A program made the translations under genes and the position numbers. The notes beneath the pieces were generated by a model. It searched no databases. It was not told the origin of the DNA and saw only the letters and a program-made list of their open reading frames with translations. Shown piece by piece: positions 35,262 to 47,613 of a stretch of DNA of 64,000 bases. Within the stretch, counting starts at the first letter, position 1. Every line of letters starts with the position of its first letter. Source of the DNA: Bretschneidera sinensis (Eukaryota; Streptophyta; Magnoliopsida; Brassicales; Akaniaceae); assembly GCA_023935145.1 (NCBI GenBank), contig CM043698.1:142828001-142892000 (forward strand), read 5' to 3'.

Positions 35262-35345
35262 TCGCATCTCGAAAAGTAATGATAAGTTTGACAAATTAAT
35301 TTGGATCATAGTGTCAAAGGATATCGATGTTATGAACAGGGACAA
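35262..35345 (+). pseudogene. NBS-domain scrap of a third R-gene relic (part 1)
   Basis: KSNDKFDKLIWIIVSKDIDV resembles the segment just after the P-loop in the R pseudogene at 49300-49360 (KSSDKFDELIWVISKDDDV). The similarity stops abruptly in AT-rich DNA. Confidence 0.7.
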
Positions 35346-36284
35346 AACCAGAAATTATAACTCGGAGACGAATAGTTTACGAAAATTAAAATGATATATT
35401 TTTGTTTTCAAAAGATATATCACTTTTATTTTTAAAAAATAAATAAATAAACAAAACTATTAGCTGATAACAAACATATGTTCTTATAACAAAAGATATG
35501 CACTTTTGTTTTTATATGACAAAATAAATGAGAAATGTTTCTTTTTCTAATAACTTGATAAAATTTTCACATTTCTACTTAAATATTAATATCAAAAGTT
35601 CAAACAGAGAGTAGATATAGTTTATATATAAGGTCAAATACTAATTAATAATTAAGCAGGTAATTAAAAAAATTAGAAAATAAAAATCCAATAAAAACAA
35701 CTAAAAATTTACATATATAGTATATTTAAGTAGTATAATTATTATTAATTAAAATTAAGAACAATTATTAGAGAAAAGAAGGGAAAAAAAAAGAAAAAAT
35801 ACCCACAATCATTTTCAATTTAACGAAGTTTGAAAACTATAAATGAAAGCTCAGACAGATTCAATATTTAATAATTATTATACATTGATATTCAAAATTA
35901 CTTCTGAATTATCTTAAGGATGCTATTTTTTTATACTCTCGTTAGAAACTCACAAAGAATGAAAAAAAAAAAACTAATGAAATGTGCTAAGAGTGGGAAT
36001 ATGGGATTTGAGACGAGTTAAAAGTTACTGCAAAAAAAATTTAATTAAGCTTCTAATTATAGTTACCTTTGTTAAGTAACCAATGATGTTAACTTCCTAG
36101 GGGCTAAAGAAAGAAAATAATTTTTTTTTTAATTTATTGGGGGTTAACCTCCATTATTCAATCTAAAACTTCAAATAATGTAGTAATATAAAGAAGATAA
36201 TTTCTCAATTTTTTTTGGGAAAGGCGACTGAACCCATCGGCCTTAGTGGCTTTATCCCCATCCGTTATGAAACTACAACATGGC
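35346..36284. other. AT-rich insertion or decayed DNA splitting the NBS relic
   Basis: About 0.9 kb, strongly AT-rich, with poly-A and poly-T runs and no ORF of note. It separates the two NBS pieces, which are adjacent in an intact gene. Confidence 0.5.
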
Positions 36285-36440
36285 ATATGGGAGATATGTG
36301 CTAATTCTTGATGATTCGTGAGAAGCATTGGATGTAGAGACTGTAGGTGTTCCTCAACCTACTCCAGCTAATGAGTGTAAATTATTGTTGACTACTTGAT
36401 CAATTGAAGTTGGTTAGCGGATGGATTCTAGTGGTCATTT
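36285..36440 (+). pseudogene. NBS-domain scrap of a third R-gene relic (part 2)
   Basis: Encodes GRYVLILDD (kinase-2 type) followed by a stop, then GVPQPTPANECKLLLTT (RNBS-B type), another stop, and a short tail. It parallels 49465-49600 of the R pseudogene, with at least three stops. Confidence 0.75.
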
Positions 36441-36892
36441 GGTCAAATCGAATTATCGCTGCATTTTAGTCAAGTAACTAAGAAAATTTAATTCAAATGA
36501 CCATTTACGGAACTAATGGGAGTTAATTGGAGACTTATTTAACCAAATTGAAATTTTAAAGAACAATTTGACCAAACAACCAAATTCTTGAAACTTATTT
36601 GATCAAATTGAAACACTAAAAATCAATTTGGTCAAATGATCAAACTATGAAGATCGATTGTGTGATTTAGCTCAAATACCGATATATAAATGGTTAATGT
36701 TACTTTCATCTTGTTTTACCCTCTTGGGTTTTATCTAAGTTGTTGCCCTTTGCGTCTTGAGTATCTTTAACAATACATTAAACAAACTACAGTTTAGGAA
36801 TTTCTTTGAATATTGTAGTAATTTCTTTGAAGATTTGCCTATTAAAGTGGACAACAGAATATAAATTACAATTTCTTTAACCAAAAACAAAA
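36441..36892. other. Non-coding DNA with TTGGTCAAAT-type words
   Basis: Repeated variants of AATTTGGTCAAATGATC and its kin suggest an old repeat (36440-36680). From 36811 the sequence is collinear with 2390 in cassette 1. Confidence 0.4.
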
Positions 36893-36965
36893 GCGGGGAT
36901 AGCTCAGTTGGGAGAGCGTTAGACTTAAGATCTAAAGGTTTCGTATTTGATCCACGTTCTCCACA
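36893..36965 (+). pseudogene. tRNA-Phe-derived pseudogene with anticodon TAA
   Basis: The same 73-base length and the same 5' half as the tRNA at 2470. The anticodon loop is CTTAAGA (anticodon TAA, which would read Leu UUA) in a perfectly paired stem TTAGA/TCTAA. The T-arm is damaged (TCGTA against CACGT with TTTGATC loop; two mismatches) and the acceptor has a C-A mismatch. It most likely decayed from tRNA-Phe after the cassette duplicated. Confidence 0.75.
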
Positions 36966-38457
36966 TTTTTTGATATTCCTCATCTTCAGCATTACAAAAC
37001 AGAGTGTTTCATGCTTAGGTTAAACGATGTCGCTTTAGTGCCCTTGTCTACCGTCCAAAGAGTCGAAGAGAATGGGCTGCCATCCTTAGAATGTGGGCCA
37101 TGCTAAAAGTAACGGTCCCGTCAATCATTAAAATGGGTTAATTTCTCCAAAATAATTTTTAATTAATTGTAATGTAATAATTTTACAAATTATTTATTAA
37201 TGTATTCCACCATAAGAAAAAATATAAAGAAAATTACAGCTAAATTTATTTTTTTATTATTAAAAATTAAAAACCCATAAAAAATAATATACGAGTAAAA
37301 AATTCTTAAAAATTGTTGGATGATCTTCAATTGATTTATAGAATTTATTGAGTAATAAATTAATTACGCCTAAATGAATACAAATAAACAGTGAAGTTAA
37401 CGAAAATCCACTTTATGCTAATAATGCGAAGCACAAGATTTGTTACAGTAACTAAAAAAAACCCTTAAAAATAGACCAATAATTTAGCTTTTCTTTTTTA
37501 CCCACATTCTTTTGATTTGAATTGCAAACTTTGATTGATGTCATGCTAAAATACTTTCTAGAATGCAACTTCAAGATCAAATACTCAAAATAAACTTCAA
37601 GGGCATTTTAACTGTGAATTTCTCACTATTGAATTTTAACTCAAAACAAGTAACAAAATGAATCTTTCAGCTCTAAACTGGCATCAAGCACTCAGTTGTT
37701 GATGGAGGTTATGAAAGATTCAAGATCTCTCAATCACACGAATTATAAATAGAAACAAAAGAAAACAAGATTTACCCAGGTTCATCCAAGATTAGGGCTA
37801 GGTCATGCCAGAAGTTTCTTATTATCAACCTCACAAATCTCTCTGTTACAATGTATACTCAGTACATAAAGAGTATTTATATGCAACTTAAGACATTTTA
37901 ATTAGGTTTCCGTTATGTTGCAAAACTACGGCTCTTTATGAGCCCAAGCCCAAACCCACTAAGCAAAAAACCAGGTCCAACTCATGTACATGGCCCAAAA
38001 GTTTCGGAGGCGCTACCTCCTAACCCCTGCCCGCTCTCCGGGGAGTGGGGCCCCGCTCACTCACCGGGGAGCAAGACCCCCGGCCACTCACCAGAGAGCG
38101 GGACTCTTGTTCGTTCGGTGTTTTACAGATCTGGTTCCGTGAAATATGCACCAACTCTAGTAGGTGAGGCACCAGTTTTCACAGTCAAGGTATTCAAATT
38201 GTTAACACAAACACTCTTCCAAACATGAAACTGAGGTGAGCATGAGGACATATGAGCATAAGAACAGGCAAGTAAAGCGGTTAAAATACAAATGAATTTT
38301 GCTAATACCTCAAGTTCAAAACTTATCATGTCACTTCTGTGTACTGTAAGTAACTCTTGCAAAGATATGCCTGATCCATACAGGTTCCTGTATGATTGGT
38401 TGGGAGAATATCAATGCAACACCTTAACCATCCCTATCGCCCGAAATTAAGTTTAGA
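36966..38457. other. Duplicated flank with an inserted GC-rich block
   Basis: Collinear with 2543-3762 on both sides, but carrying an insert at about 37712-38165 that cassette 1 lacks. Within it 37990-38110 is unusually GC-rich (CTCTCCGGGGAGTGGGGCCC and similar) and its start, TATGAAAGATTCAAGATCTC, resembles LTR-type leader sequence. The ORF at 37938-38228 lies in this block and has no recognisable domain. Confidence 0.5.
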
Positions 38458-38784
38458 TTATATGGATTTCAAAACCTCCCCTAGAACTAGTCCCCACTGA
38501 GTCCAATGGCTGCCACCCTGCATTGGGAAATTTTCAGGATGTAAAATCAGCGATGTATCTGATCAAAACATTCTAGAGAAGCTCAAGATACTAAAGACTT
38601 CAGATTATGTATCTCTTTTAATTCAAGAAGAAGGAATTAGGCAACAAGCCTGCACAAGGGAATAAAACAGCATGAGACAAGAACATACTGCCAAAACACA
38701 GCAAAAGGTTCTCTTAGAGGTCCATCACATGAGAGCTCACTTGTACTCCCGTCAACGAAGGTTCCATCTGCAAAGATCGATCAC
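38458..38784 (-). pseudogene. Second Met-gamma-lyase-like copy: last two exons only
   Basis: The terminal exon 38458-38517 is intact (HWTQWGLVLGEVLKSI, stop). The preceding exon 38689-38784 encodes DGTFVDGSTSELSCDGPLRE but has about four extra bases after the acceptor, which shifts the frame, and its donor is altered (GGCAGTATG). No earlier exon is found: similarity to cassette 1 ends at about 38959. It is a non-functional remnant. Confidence 0.85.
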
Positions 38785-40139
38785 CTATAAATCACACAAG
38801 AGAGTCAAGTTAATAATAAAAAGGAATTCAAATAAAAAGAGCAAATTCTATTTGAAGAAATTTACTAATCCAATATACTTCCAAAGTAACTTTTGAGTGT
38901 TGCCACCACTCTCGATCTACGTTTTGAAAAAAAACAAAGCCCAGTTCTCGCAAGAAGAATCTTTTGGTGTTTGTTCCATAAATGTATGTCATGCTTGTTC
39001 CAATCTGTTGCCTTCATAGTGCTGCCCTGTAATTCTGTTATAGAATCTTTTATATTTCCCCTTTCATTCATTTTGGATTACCAAAAGGGATAGTAGACAG
39101 GTTCCTACTTTCACCAATCCTTAGGCTGTTATCATTTGGGATATTACTCAAAACTGATTATGTTTGCAGGCCTTCGATAGCCCTACAGCACTCCTTAGAG
39201 AAGCCAGTTCATAGTTTTTATTGTTACATTGACGAGGATGAGGACCGAACCCAAGTCTCCTATATGGAGAACTCATAGGTAACCACTAGGCAAGAGGCCC
39301 AGGTTGAGTGCATATTTTTTAATAAACATTAAAATCTTATCCAAAAACTTATTAAAATGTTACAATTTTATTTCCTATACGAGTAAAATCGTCGCAAGGC
39401 AATACTTCTAATCATTGCAAGGTCGTCTAAGGCCATAGCAAGTACTTTCTTGCACTTGGACAAGAACTAACTTTTTCTTGCTTAGATTTTGACAAAGTAA
39501 AAGCTTTGGAACCCTCAACTTATTGGATGTATCAAGCTAAACAAGAGTACAAGACAAGCCTAATAATAAAGAAACCTCTGATGTTGAATTTCACCAATTG
39601 CACTAATAGTTACACAGTATGTTTTATTTTATTTTATTTGGTATTAAAATCCCTTGCAAAAGAAAAGGCTTTTCCTAATAATTTCCTGGAAAGTGGCCCC
39701 AAAATTCTACTGATGTTTTTTGTATAGACATATGCCCTTCCCAAGATTCCTTTGATCTTTTCACAGTGCAATTTCGGAAGTCTTTGTTACATTACTGATA
39801 TTCCTCTGTATTTTATGAGCATTTCTGCCTCATTGTTTCTTTTTTGACTTTCAACAGGAATAAATCAATCAGGCAGGTAATTTGTCTTCCCATTCATATT
39901 CCATTGATGAAGCTTTTGTTTGAACATCTGTCTTATTGATCAATTTGTTTCTCAATAGTTACAAGTACTATTCTTTCTAGACAACTTTTGAAAAATGAAA
40001 AAAAAAAAAAAAACTTTTGTTGACTGTTAGGTTGTCTTTTTTTCTCCTAAAAAACACAAAAAACGAAGACCTTTTTTCTTTAATTAACGGAAACATTGTT
40101 GATACATTGTTAAATTCAGATTTGTTTTGCATCATTCGT
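38785..40139. other. Gene-free DNA
   Basis: After the end of the duplicated block (38959) the sequence is unique here. ORFs at 38893-39093 and 39506-39727 have no family signal. A segment at 39235-39305 (GAGGACCGAACCCAAG) resembles short repeat debris. Nothing else was recognised. Confidence 0.4.
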
Positions 40140-41370
40140 TGTCAAATAATATATTATCTCTATTTTTATGACTGAATGTTCAGTGCTTTGGTTAAATGAT
40201 TAGCTTAATTGAGAGAAAATATGATTGTTAACCATAAAACAATTTGCGAGAGTAACATAAATGGAATATCTGTGTATCTTAAGCAATCAGTGAAATAAAT
40301 TTAACTGGAAGGATTCAATCATTGAATATCTGATGGCTTATAGATAATGATTCAGTCTGAATTTCACCTCACCAATTTATCTGTCATGTCTACTACCTGA
40401 AATTTAACAAAGAGGAGTGAGTTTCAAAAGCTCAGTGAATTAAATTTACTGGAAGTATTCAATTTGTATAACTCCAGTCACATCTTATAATTCAATTGTT
40501 CATATAATATTCTAATATTGATTCATCTATATCTCATATAATTCGATAATAGCATTCTATTATCACTATTAATATCATAATCCTCATCATTTATCAATCT
40601 CTTCTTCTCATATATTTAATCATCTTGAAACTATCAATTCTATCTCATAATTGCTTCGTTATGAGGTTCACAACATATAATCAATCACTCAGATAATTCA
40701 TATCATATCGTACTTTCATATTTCTTTCTCATAATATCTTTCTCTTTGTGAGACTCATTCATCTATCAATAAATTTACAATCAAGAATAACACTATAACA
40801 TCTTACGCAATAATAATCAATATTTAAAACAAATGCAATGCATGAATTTAAATTATATTATTATTTGGGAACATCTTCCCACATATCGACATGTTTTAGC
40901 TTAGACGGGCTGCCTTCCCAATTCTTTTATTTCATTTAGATAAACTGCCTTCCCAGTTCTTTTATTTCCAGTATATACTGGCTGTCACAGTTTCATTTAG
41001 ACCGGTTGTCTTCCCGGTTCTTTTATTTCCGGCATATACCGGTTGTCACGGTTCTGCTATTTCATTTTGACTTGCTGCTTTCCCAGTTCTTTTATTTCCT
41101 GCATATACCGACTGTCACATTCTTTTATTTCATTTAGACCGGCTACTTTCCCGGTTCTTTTCATTTCATGCATATGCATATGAATAATAATATAAAATAT
41201 GCATATGAACAAAAAGTTATCAAATAATATATTATCTCTATGTTTATGACTGCATGTTCAGTGCTTTTGGTTAAATGATTAGCTTAACTGAGAGAAAATA
41301 TGATTGTTAACGATAAAACAATTTGCGAGAGTAATATAAATTGAATATCTGTGTACTTTAGGCAATCAGT
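40140..41370. repeat. About 150-bp direct repeats around a diverged LTR-like fragment
   Basis: 40140-40292 and 41217-41370 are about 90% alike by eye (ATATTATCTCTAT...AGAGAAAATATGATTGTTAA...GGCAATCAGTG). Between them lies a degraded relative of the 31224-33825 solo LTR: GAGGAGTGAGTTTCAAAAGC, the CTCATAATTGCTTCG block, and GACCGG..TTCCCGGTT words at 40900-41160. This suggests insertion followed by a local duplication of flanking DNA. Confidence 0.7.
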
Positions 41371-43172
41371 GCTATGCTAAGGGAGGTGAATACCTTTCCA
41401 GGCACATATAAATGATAAACAAAAGTTAACTGTTTCATAGGAATTATAAGGATATTTTATGAAATTAATTATTTCTTACATAATTAATCTCCATTACAAA
41501 ATTTTATGAATTATATATCGTAAATCAGATGCCTATTATGATATCCAGAGAGATTATAAAAAATCTTATTTAATATTAACCATATTTTGAATTACTTTCC
41601 TTCAGGGTAATTTCTCTTCATGTCTGTGTCTACACATTTCCCTGTGCACAAGCAGGTTAGGCACACTATCTTTGAATTGTTCAATCTTTCTTTGTCCTTG
41701 CCCTCTTCTCTAAATTATTTTAAGATTGAACACATATTTTTGTTTTGTTCATTGTCCTTGGCCCATAGTTACTAGAAACTCGGTGCGTCTTGGTTCGCTG
41801 TACGAGTATAGGAACGTCGTGGTACGTTACCCACCCCGTACATAATATGTTTGGGGTAGACTTAATTGATTTATATTATGTATGAGTACATGTAAAAAAT
41901 TATATTACTATTTATGAGTACAATATAAATAGAACTATAAGCATAATAATAATTCAGAAGATATCAAAGTTTTGACAAAATAGTAAAATCAACAAATATA
42001 ATATTAGAAAACATAAATTTAAAATAAAGTATGAGTATTTTCTAAAATTCTTTATTGTGATCTTCTAAAATTCTTTCTTGTAATCTTTAATTTTTCTATT
42101 TTTTAGCTAAAACTCTTAAAAAAATTTAAATCGTCAATTTAAAAGATTTGGTACAAAAATGCACCACGAATCAGAACATAAGATCTGGATCGTGGTTCCA
42201 GAGATGATATGGGGATCCTGGTAACTATAGTCCTTACACCTCCATTTTTTACTACCCTGGCTTTCCCTGTATCATATCACAGTCACCAGTAAGGTTCAAG
42301 AACTTATGATACTTTCACTTCATATGCCATTCATGTTTTCTTTTTTTTTTATTTTTTTTTATTTTTTTTATTTTTAGATTTGAAGCACTTACTATGTGTT
42401 GTCTTTAATCAACATGAGTAATTAGAATAAAACTTGTGGAGTTCTCGTCGGAGACATTTGGTGAGTTGGAACTACAAAGGAAATTAGTTTGCTTCCTTCA
42501 CAGTGATGATATGAATAAATCAAGGAATGATGCTAGGGTAATTTGAATATGATTTAAGTGTAAAGACCAATGAATGACATATTAAAAATGACACTAAAAA
42601 TTGGAGCTATGGAAATTCTCCACTGAGCTTCCATTTCGTGTTCAGAAGCCAGCACACAGTTGATCAATAAAACCCAGCATAATTCTTGATTTCTTCTTAA
42701 GTTATTGCTACAGCGATAAATTTTGCTTTGTCAAGTCTCGTACCAATCATACCTTCTCTTCTCACATTGTATTTCTAATTCTGATCAAGATCTTTCAACA
42801 AGAATTAAACAATCGGACAAGGTACTTTTAAATTTTCCAGCTGCGTTTGTATAACTGAAGCACTGACTGTTTAATTCTGAAAAATTGCAGCTTCTTTTTC
42901 ATTTCCCACTAAGACTATTGAAGCATTTGGTTTTTCTTTGCTCTTATTTGACTCTCATAAGCTAATTATTTGATAATATTTGCAGGGGTATCTATATTCT
43001 ATAATATTCTATAGTTTCCGTTACATTTTTTCCAAAAATAAATTATAGATTGATTAAACAATTCAGGTGCCTATCAGCCAAAACATAGTTAAACCAGGTT
43101 CTAGTATTGTAACCATGTTTTCATTAAGTTTCCTTCAAGTTCAACTTGTGTAGTTAGTTTCTATATGCTTTT
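41371..43172. other. Gene-free DNA upstream of copia-2
   Basis: No ORF or RNA recognised. A long T-rich run lies at 42341-42376. This stretch and the copia insertion occupy what would be the upstream region of the R pseudogene. Confidence 0.4.
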
Positions 43173-43450
43173 TGAAGAAATTTAGAGTTTGGTATTTCAC
43201 AGAAGGAGTACAAAGAGAGAGATATAGATTGTGAGAAGAATTTTATTTCTCGGTGTGATTTTTACATTATACAAAGGCTCCTATTTATACATATTCTCTG
43301 TAGACAAATTACACCAATTTAGCATAATCAATTACCTACAATCAAGCCAAATCAATCAATAGAATCAATCTCAACAAATCAGCCCTTATTTGTTGATTTG
43401 ACCAATCTTAAGAGTAATTATCACTCATCAAATCTGTTGTATCCTCAACA
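43173..43450 (-). repeat. Copia-2 3' LTR
   Basis: 278 bp, paired with 48366-48629. A C-rich/purine-rich junction (CCCCCCTCAAGTTGGAGTGG on the plus strand) follows and is typical of a polypurine tract on the minus strand. Confidence 0.9.
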
Positions 43451-43492
43451 CCCCCCTCAAGTTGGAGTGGATATTAATGACACTCAACTTGT

Positions 43493-45666
43493 TCAGTAGA
43501 TGGTTGAATTGAGTAGGTCTGAAAGCTTTGGTAAATAGATCTGCTGGCTGTTGACTTGTGGGCATGTGAATGGTTTGAATAACTTGGTTCTGGAGCTTCT
43601 CCCGAATGAGATGACAATCGATCTCTGTATGCTTTGTTCGCTCATGGAATACCGGATTAGATGCAATGTGGATAGCTGCTTTGTTATCACAGTATAGCTT
43701 GACTGGTTGTGAATATGCTATCTAAAGATTTATCAGAAGTTGCTTTAACCAAGTAATTTCACAACAGGTTGATGCCATAGATCGGTACTTTGCTTCAGCT
43801 AAGGATCGTGAAATTGTTGTTTGCTTTTTGGTCTTCCAAGTAATTGGTATTTTCCAAGTAGAATACAGTACCTAGTGGCTGATCGCCGAGTATCTCTACA
43901 TCGAGCCCAGTCTGCATCGCAAAATGCATGCAATTGAACATCACTGGAAGTTGATAGAAAAATTCCTTGGCCAGATGATTGTTTGAGATATTGTAAGACT
44001 AGATATGTTGCAACCAAGTGAAATGTTCGAGGTTTGTCCATGAATTGACTCAGAATGTGTAATGCATATTCTAAGTCTGGCCTAGTGATGGTCAAGTATA
44101 TCAGCTTCCCAACCAATCGTCGATATGAAGACATATCTGAAAGTAGTTCTCTATCAATCTCGCTAAGAGCCAGATTTGGTTCCATGGGTAGATTTCCTGG
44201 TTTAGCACCAATAAATCCAGTTTCCTCAAGTATTTCCAAGGCGTATTTCCTTTGTGATAAAACGATGCCAGTTTTTTAGCGGGCCGCTTCTATACCCATA
44301 AAATATTTCAGAATGCCAAGGTCTTTGAGTTTAAAACATTCTCCCAAGTATTTCTTCAGTGCATCAATCTGTTCCAAGTTGTTTCCTGCCAAGATGATGT
44401 CGTCTACATAGACCAAGACAATTGTAAAACTATTTTCGTGGGATCAGATGAACATGGAATAATTTGTTTTAGACTGCTTAGATCTGGTAGTAATGAGAGT
44501 GGAAGAAAGCTTGGTATACCATTGCCTGGAGGCTTGTTTGAGGCCATATAAGGACTTGTTAAGCTTGCATATTTGGTTCTCCCCCTTTCGTCCGAAACCT
44601 GGAGGAAGGTGCATGTAGACGTCTTCATCGAGGTCTCTATGCAGGAAGACATTGTTAACATTAAGTTGATGGAGATGCCAATTTTGTGCAGCAGCAAGGG
44701 TGAGAACAGTGCGCACAGTAACCATTTTGGCAACAGGAGTAAAGGTTTCAGAGTAATCAATACCTTCCTTCTGATTGTGGCCTTTGGCAATGAGATGAGC
44801 CTTATAATGTTCCACAGAGCCATTTGGATTGTGTTTGATTTTGTACTCCCATTTGAAAACCAATGGGTTTCTTACATGGTGGAAGAGGAGTCAAAGTCCA
44901 AGTATGGTTGGCTTCCAAAGAATCAATTTCAGCATGCATGGCATCGCGCCAGTTAGGATCCTGCAAGAATGACTTGAGTTCTTGTGCAAGAGAGATAGCA
45001 GCGGTGAAGGCATAATGTGTAGGAGAAAGAGAATCATAAGAAAGGAAATTAGAGAGAGGATAAATAGTACCTGAGGAGCAGACCGACGTCGAGTCAGATG
45101 GTGGGATAGGCCGAGACGGGAGTGCTTGTTCAACATGGAAAATCTTGTAAGTAGGCAAGTGGCTGGATTTGACGTCTAGATCGCCAAACTTGTACAACTG
45201 GGGTAGGAAAAGGGGGAATATCATTAGGTGGGGAAATATGTGGCTGGGTGGAGGGTTCAGAAAGAAGATATGGAGAGTCAATAGGATGAGGTAAAATAGT
45301 AGAGGGTGACTCTAAGGTATTTTGTGACTCTAAGGTACATTGGCTAAAAGGAAATTGATCCTCGTTAAAAACCACATCACAAGATACAAAGGTTTGATGA
45401 GTTGCAAGATCATACAGCTCATAACCTTTTTGTTCATATGGATAGCCAAGGAAGACACAACGGGTCACACAAGGATCAAATTTTGAAGGATGGCGGAAGT
45501 GAGTGGAGGCATAACAAAGACATCCAAAGACTTGAAGATGGTCGTATTTAGATGGGGTACTGTATAGCTTCTCATTGGGAGATTTCCCGCCCAAAAGAGG
45601 AGTGGGTGTTCTTTTTATCAAATAAGTTGCAGTGAGGAGAGCATGACCCCAAAATTGTTTAGGCAT
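43493..45666 (-). pseudogene. Copia-2 integrase end, RT and RNase H, broken
   Basis: Pieces in several frames. 45130-45666 is the integrase C-terminal part (PKQFWGHALLTATYLIKRTP, VFLGYPYEQKGYELYDL). 44802-45281 is the linker into RT (WRDAMHAEIDSLEANHTW). 44444-44863 is RT (KARLIAKGH-type motif reading [52 protein letters not shown]). 43799-44239 covers the C-terminal RT/RNase H region (GKLIYLTITRPDLEYALHIL, FCDADWARCRDTRRSATRYC). 43493-43690 is the RNase H tail. At least four frame changes or stops separate them. Confidence 0.85.
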
Positions 45667-45758
45667 ATTGGCCTGAAAAAGAAGAGCTCGGGAAACATTT
45701 AAAAGATGATGATGTTTACGTTCCGTGACTCCAATTTGTTAAGGAGTGGAGACGTAAC

Positions 45759-46770
45759 TCATTTGGTGAATGATGCACTTTTCTGAATAGAATGATAAAA
45801 GGTCAAATTCGGGCCACTTATCACGAAAATTTTGATCGTAGTAGAATATTGGTTTTCAATGAGCCGAATAAAAGAAAGAAGAAAGTGACGGGTATCGGAC
45901 TTATGATGCATTAAGTATACCCAAGTACATCTAGTGTAATCATCGACAACGGTCAGAAAATATTGTGCCCCAGTGAGAGATGGAACATTGTAACCCACCC
46001 AAATGTCTACATGTATTAAATGAAATGGTGCAATAGAAGAAATAGAATTGAAAGGAAATTCAAGACGGGTTTGTTTAGCCAATGGGAAAATATAACATGC
46101 TTCTAAACTTGAACAAATTCCAGAAACATTATTGGAAAGTAAAGATAAAATTTTATTAGATAAATGGCCAAGTTGGCGATGCCAAAGTTGGGAGTTTCGT
46201 GTAACTATCTGACAACGAGCAGGATTTGTTTTAGTGAAGTAATACAAGCCATCCCGCTCAGTGCCCAGTCTAATCATCTCCATCGAGTGTTGGTCCTAAA
46301 TTAGTCACAGATGAGCAGAAAAAAATGATTAGACAATTGAGACTTTGCCATAGCACACGAAAGAAAATAAGGTTAGAATGAAAGGAAGGGACACAAAAGA
46401 CATTTTTCAAAATAAGGGAGGAAGAGAAAACGACAGAGCCAATATGGGTTACCACAGCATAAGAGCCATATGAGATTCGTAAAATATGACCATGTACAGG
46501 AATGGAGTAGGTTAAATCAATGGGAGAATACACCATATGATCGGTGGCTCCACTATCAAGAATCCAAAGTGTTTCAGGAGAGATGAGACGTGGTTTACCT
46601 AACAAGGATGACTCAGAATTACCTACATGGTTTTCCATAGATGAGGATTGGGTGGTAGTATTTAGCATGGCTAAAAACTGTTGGTATTGATCAAGAGTGA
46701 ACGGAAAATTGTTGGTGGGTAATTTATTGTCAGCGGAAGAAACTTGGTGTGCACTTGGTCTGGAACCCAA
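45759..46770 (-). pseudogene. Copia-2 protease and integrase core, broken
   Basis: 46270-46770 includes the protease-type motif LWILDSGATDHMV. 45759-46283 holds the pre-integrase region (LWHRQLGHLSNKILSLLS) and the start of the integrase core (FHLIHVDIWVGY, FLTVVDDYTRCTWVYLMHHK). The frame then breaks before the second catalytic Asp. Confidence 0.82.
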
Positions 46771-47613
46771 GCCAATCTTGCAGGAGCTAGGTAGGATGAA
46801 GTAGTAGTGATCAACAGTATGTCCCTCTTTGTGGCAGTAAGTGCATTTCGGTCGTGGCTTACGGAACGTTTTGCCATCTTTCGGTGTGGAAAGAAAACCT
46901 TTGGTAGCTAAGGTAACACTGTCGATGGGTGAAGGAGTCTGAATGTTCCGTTGTCATTCTTCTTGAAGAACCAAGCCGTAGATGCGAATGATTGTGGGGA
47001 GAGGGTCTATCAACAATATTTGTGCACGGATGGCACCAAAAGATTCATTAAGGCCCATGAGGAACTTCATGGTTCGCTGGTACTTCTAGTATTGAGCGAT
47101 GTCTTCTTGGAACAAATGAGATTGAAGTGATGCAAGATCATCCCATAATAGCTTCAGTTTGGTAAAGTATGTTGCCACCGATGTATTGCCTTGAACAAGA
47201 TTATGAATTTCTTGTTCAAGGTGATACATTCGAGGGCCATTAACTTGAGAAAAACGATCCTTCAAATCTACCCAAATATCTCGAGCAAGATCACAGAAAA
47301 TAACGCTAGCATAAACATCCTGGGAAAGAGAATTAATTAACCAAGATTTTACCATATTGTTGCAGCGGGACCACTGGTGGTATTTTACGGTAGATGATTT
47401 GGGAGGCTTGGGAATAGTGCCATCAACGAAGCCGATCTTGTCTTTTGGTGTCGAGGGCAATGATCATGGATTGACTCCACGTGATGTAATTGGTTTCAAT
47501 CAATGGCTGAGAAACCAAAACAACACCTGGATGGTCGGAACTGTTGAGATACAATGGTGGCTTGGATCATCAAAATTTTGAGAGCTTTGGGTGCTATCAA
47601 CATTGGAAGCCAT
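46671..47613 (-). pseudogene. Copia-2 Gag, broken
   Basis: It probably starts MASNVDST at 47613. The following frame is interrupted, then reads 47086-47460 (KIGFVDGTIPKPP, WSRCNNMVKSWLINSL, IWVDLKDRFSQVNGPRMYHL), a plant copia Gag signature. The zinc-knuckle area with CHKEGH lies near 46800-46860 in another frame. Confidence 0.82.
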
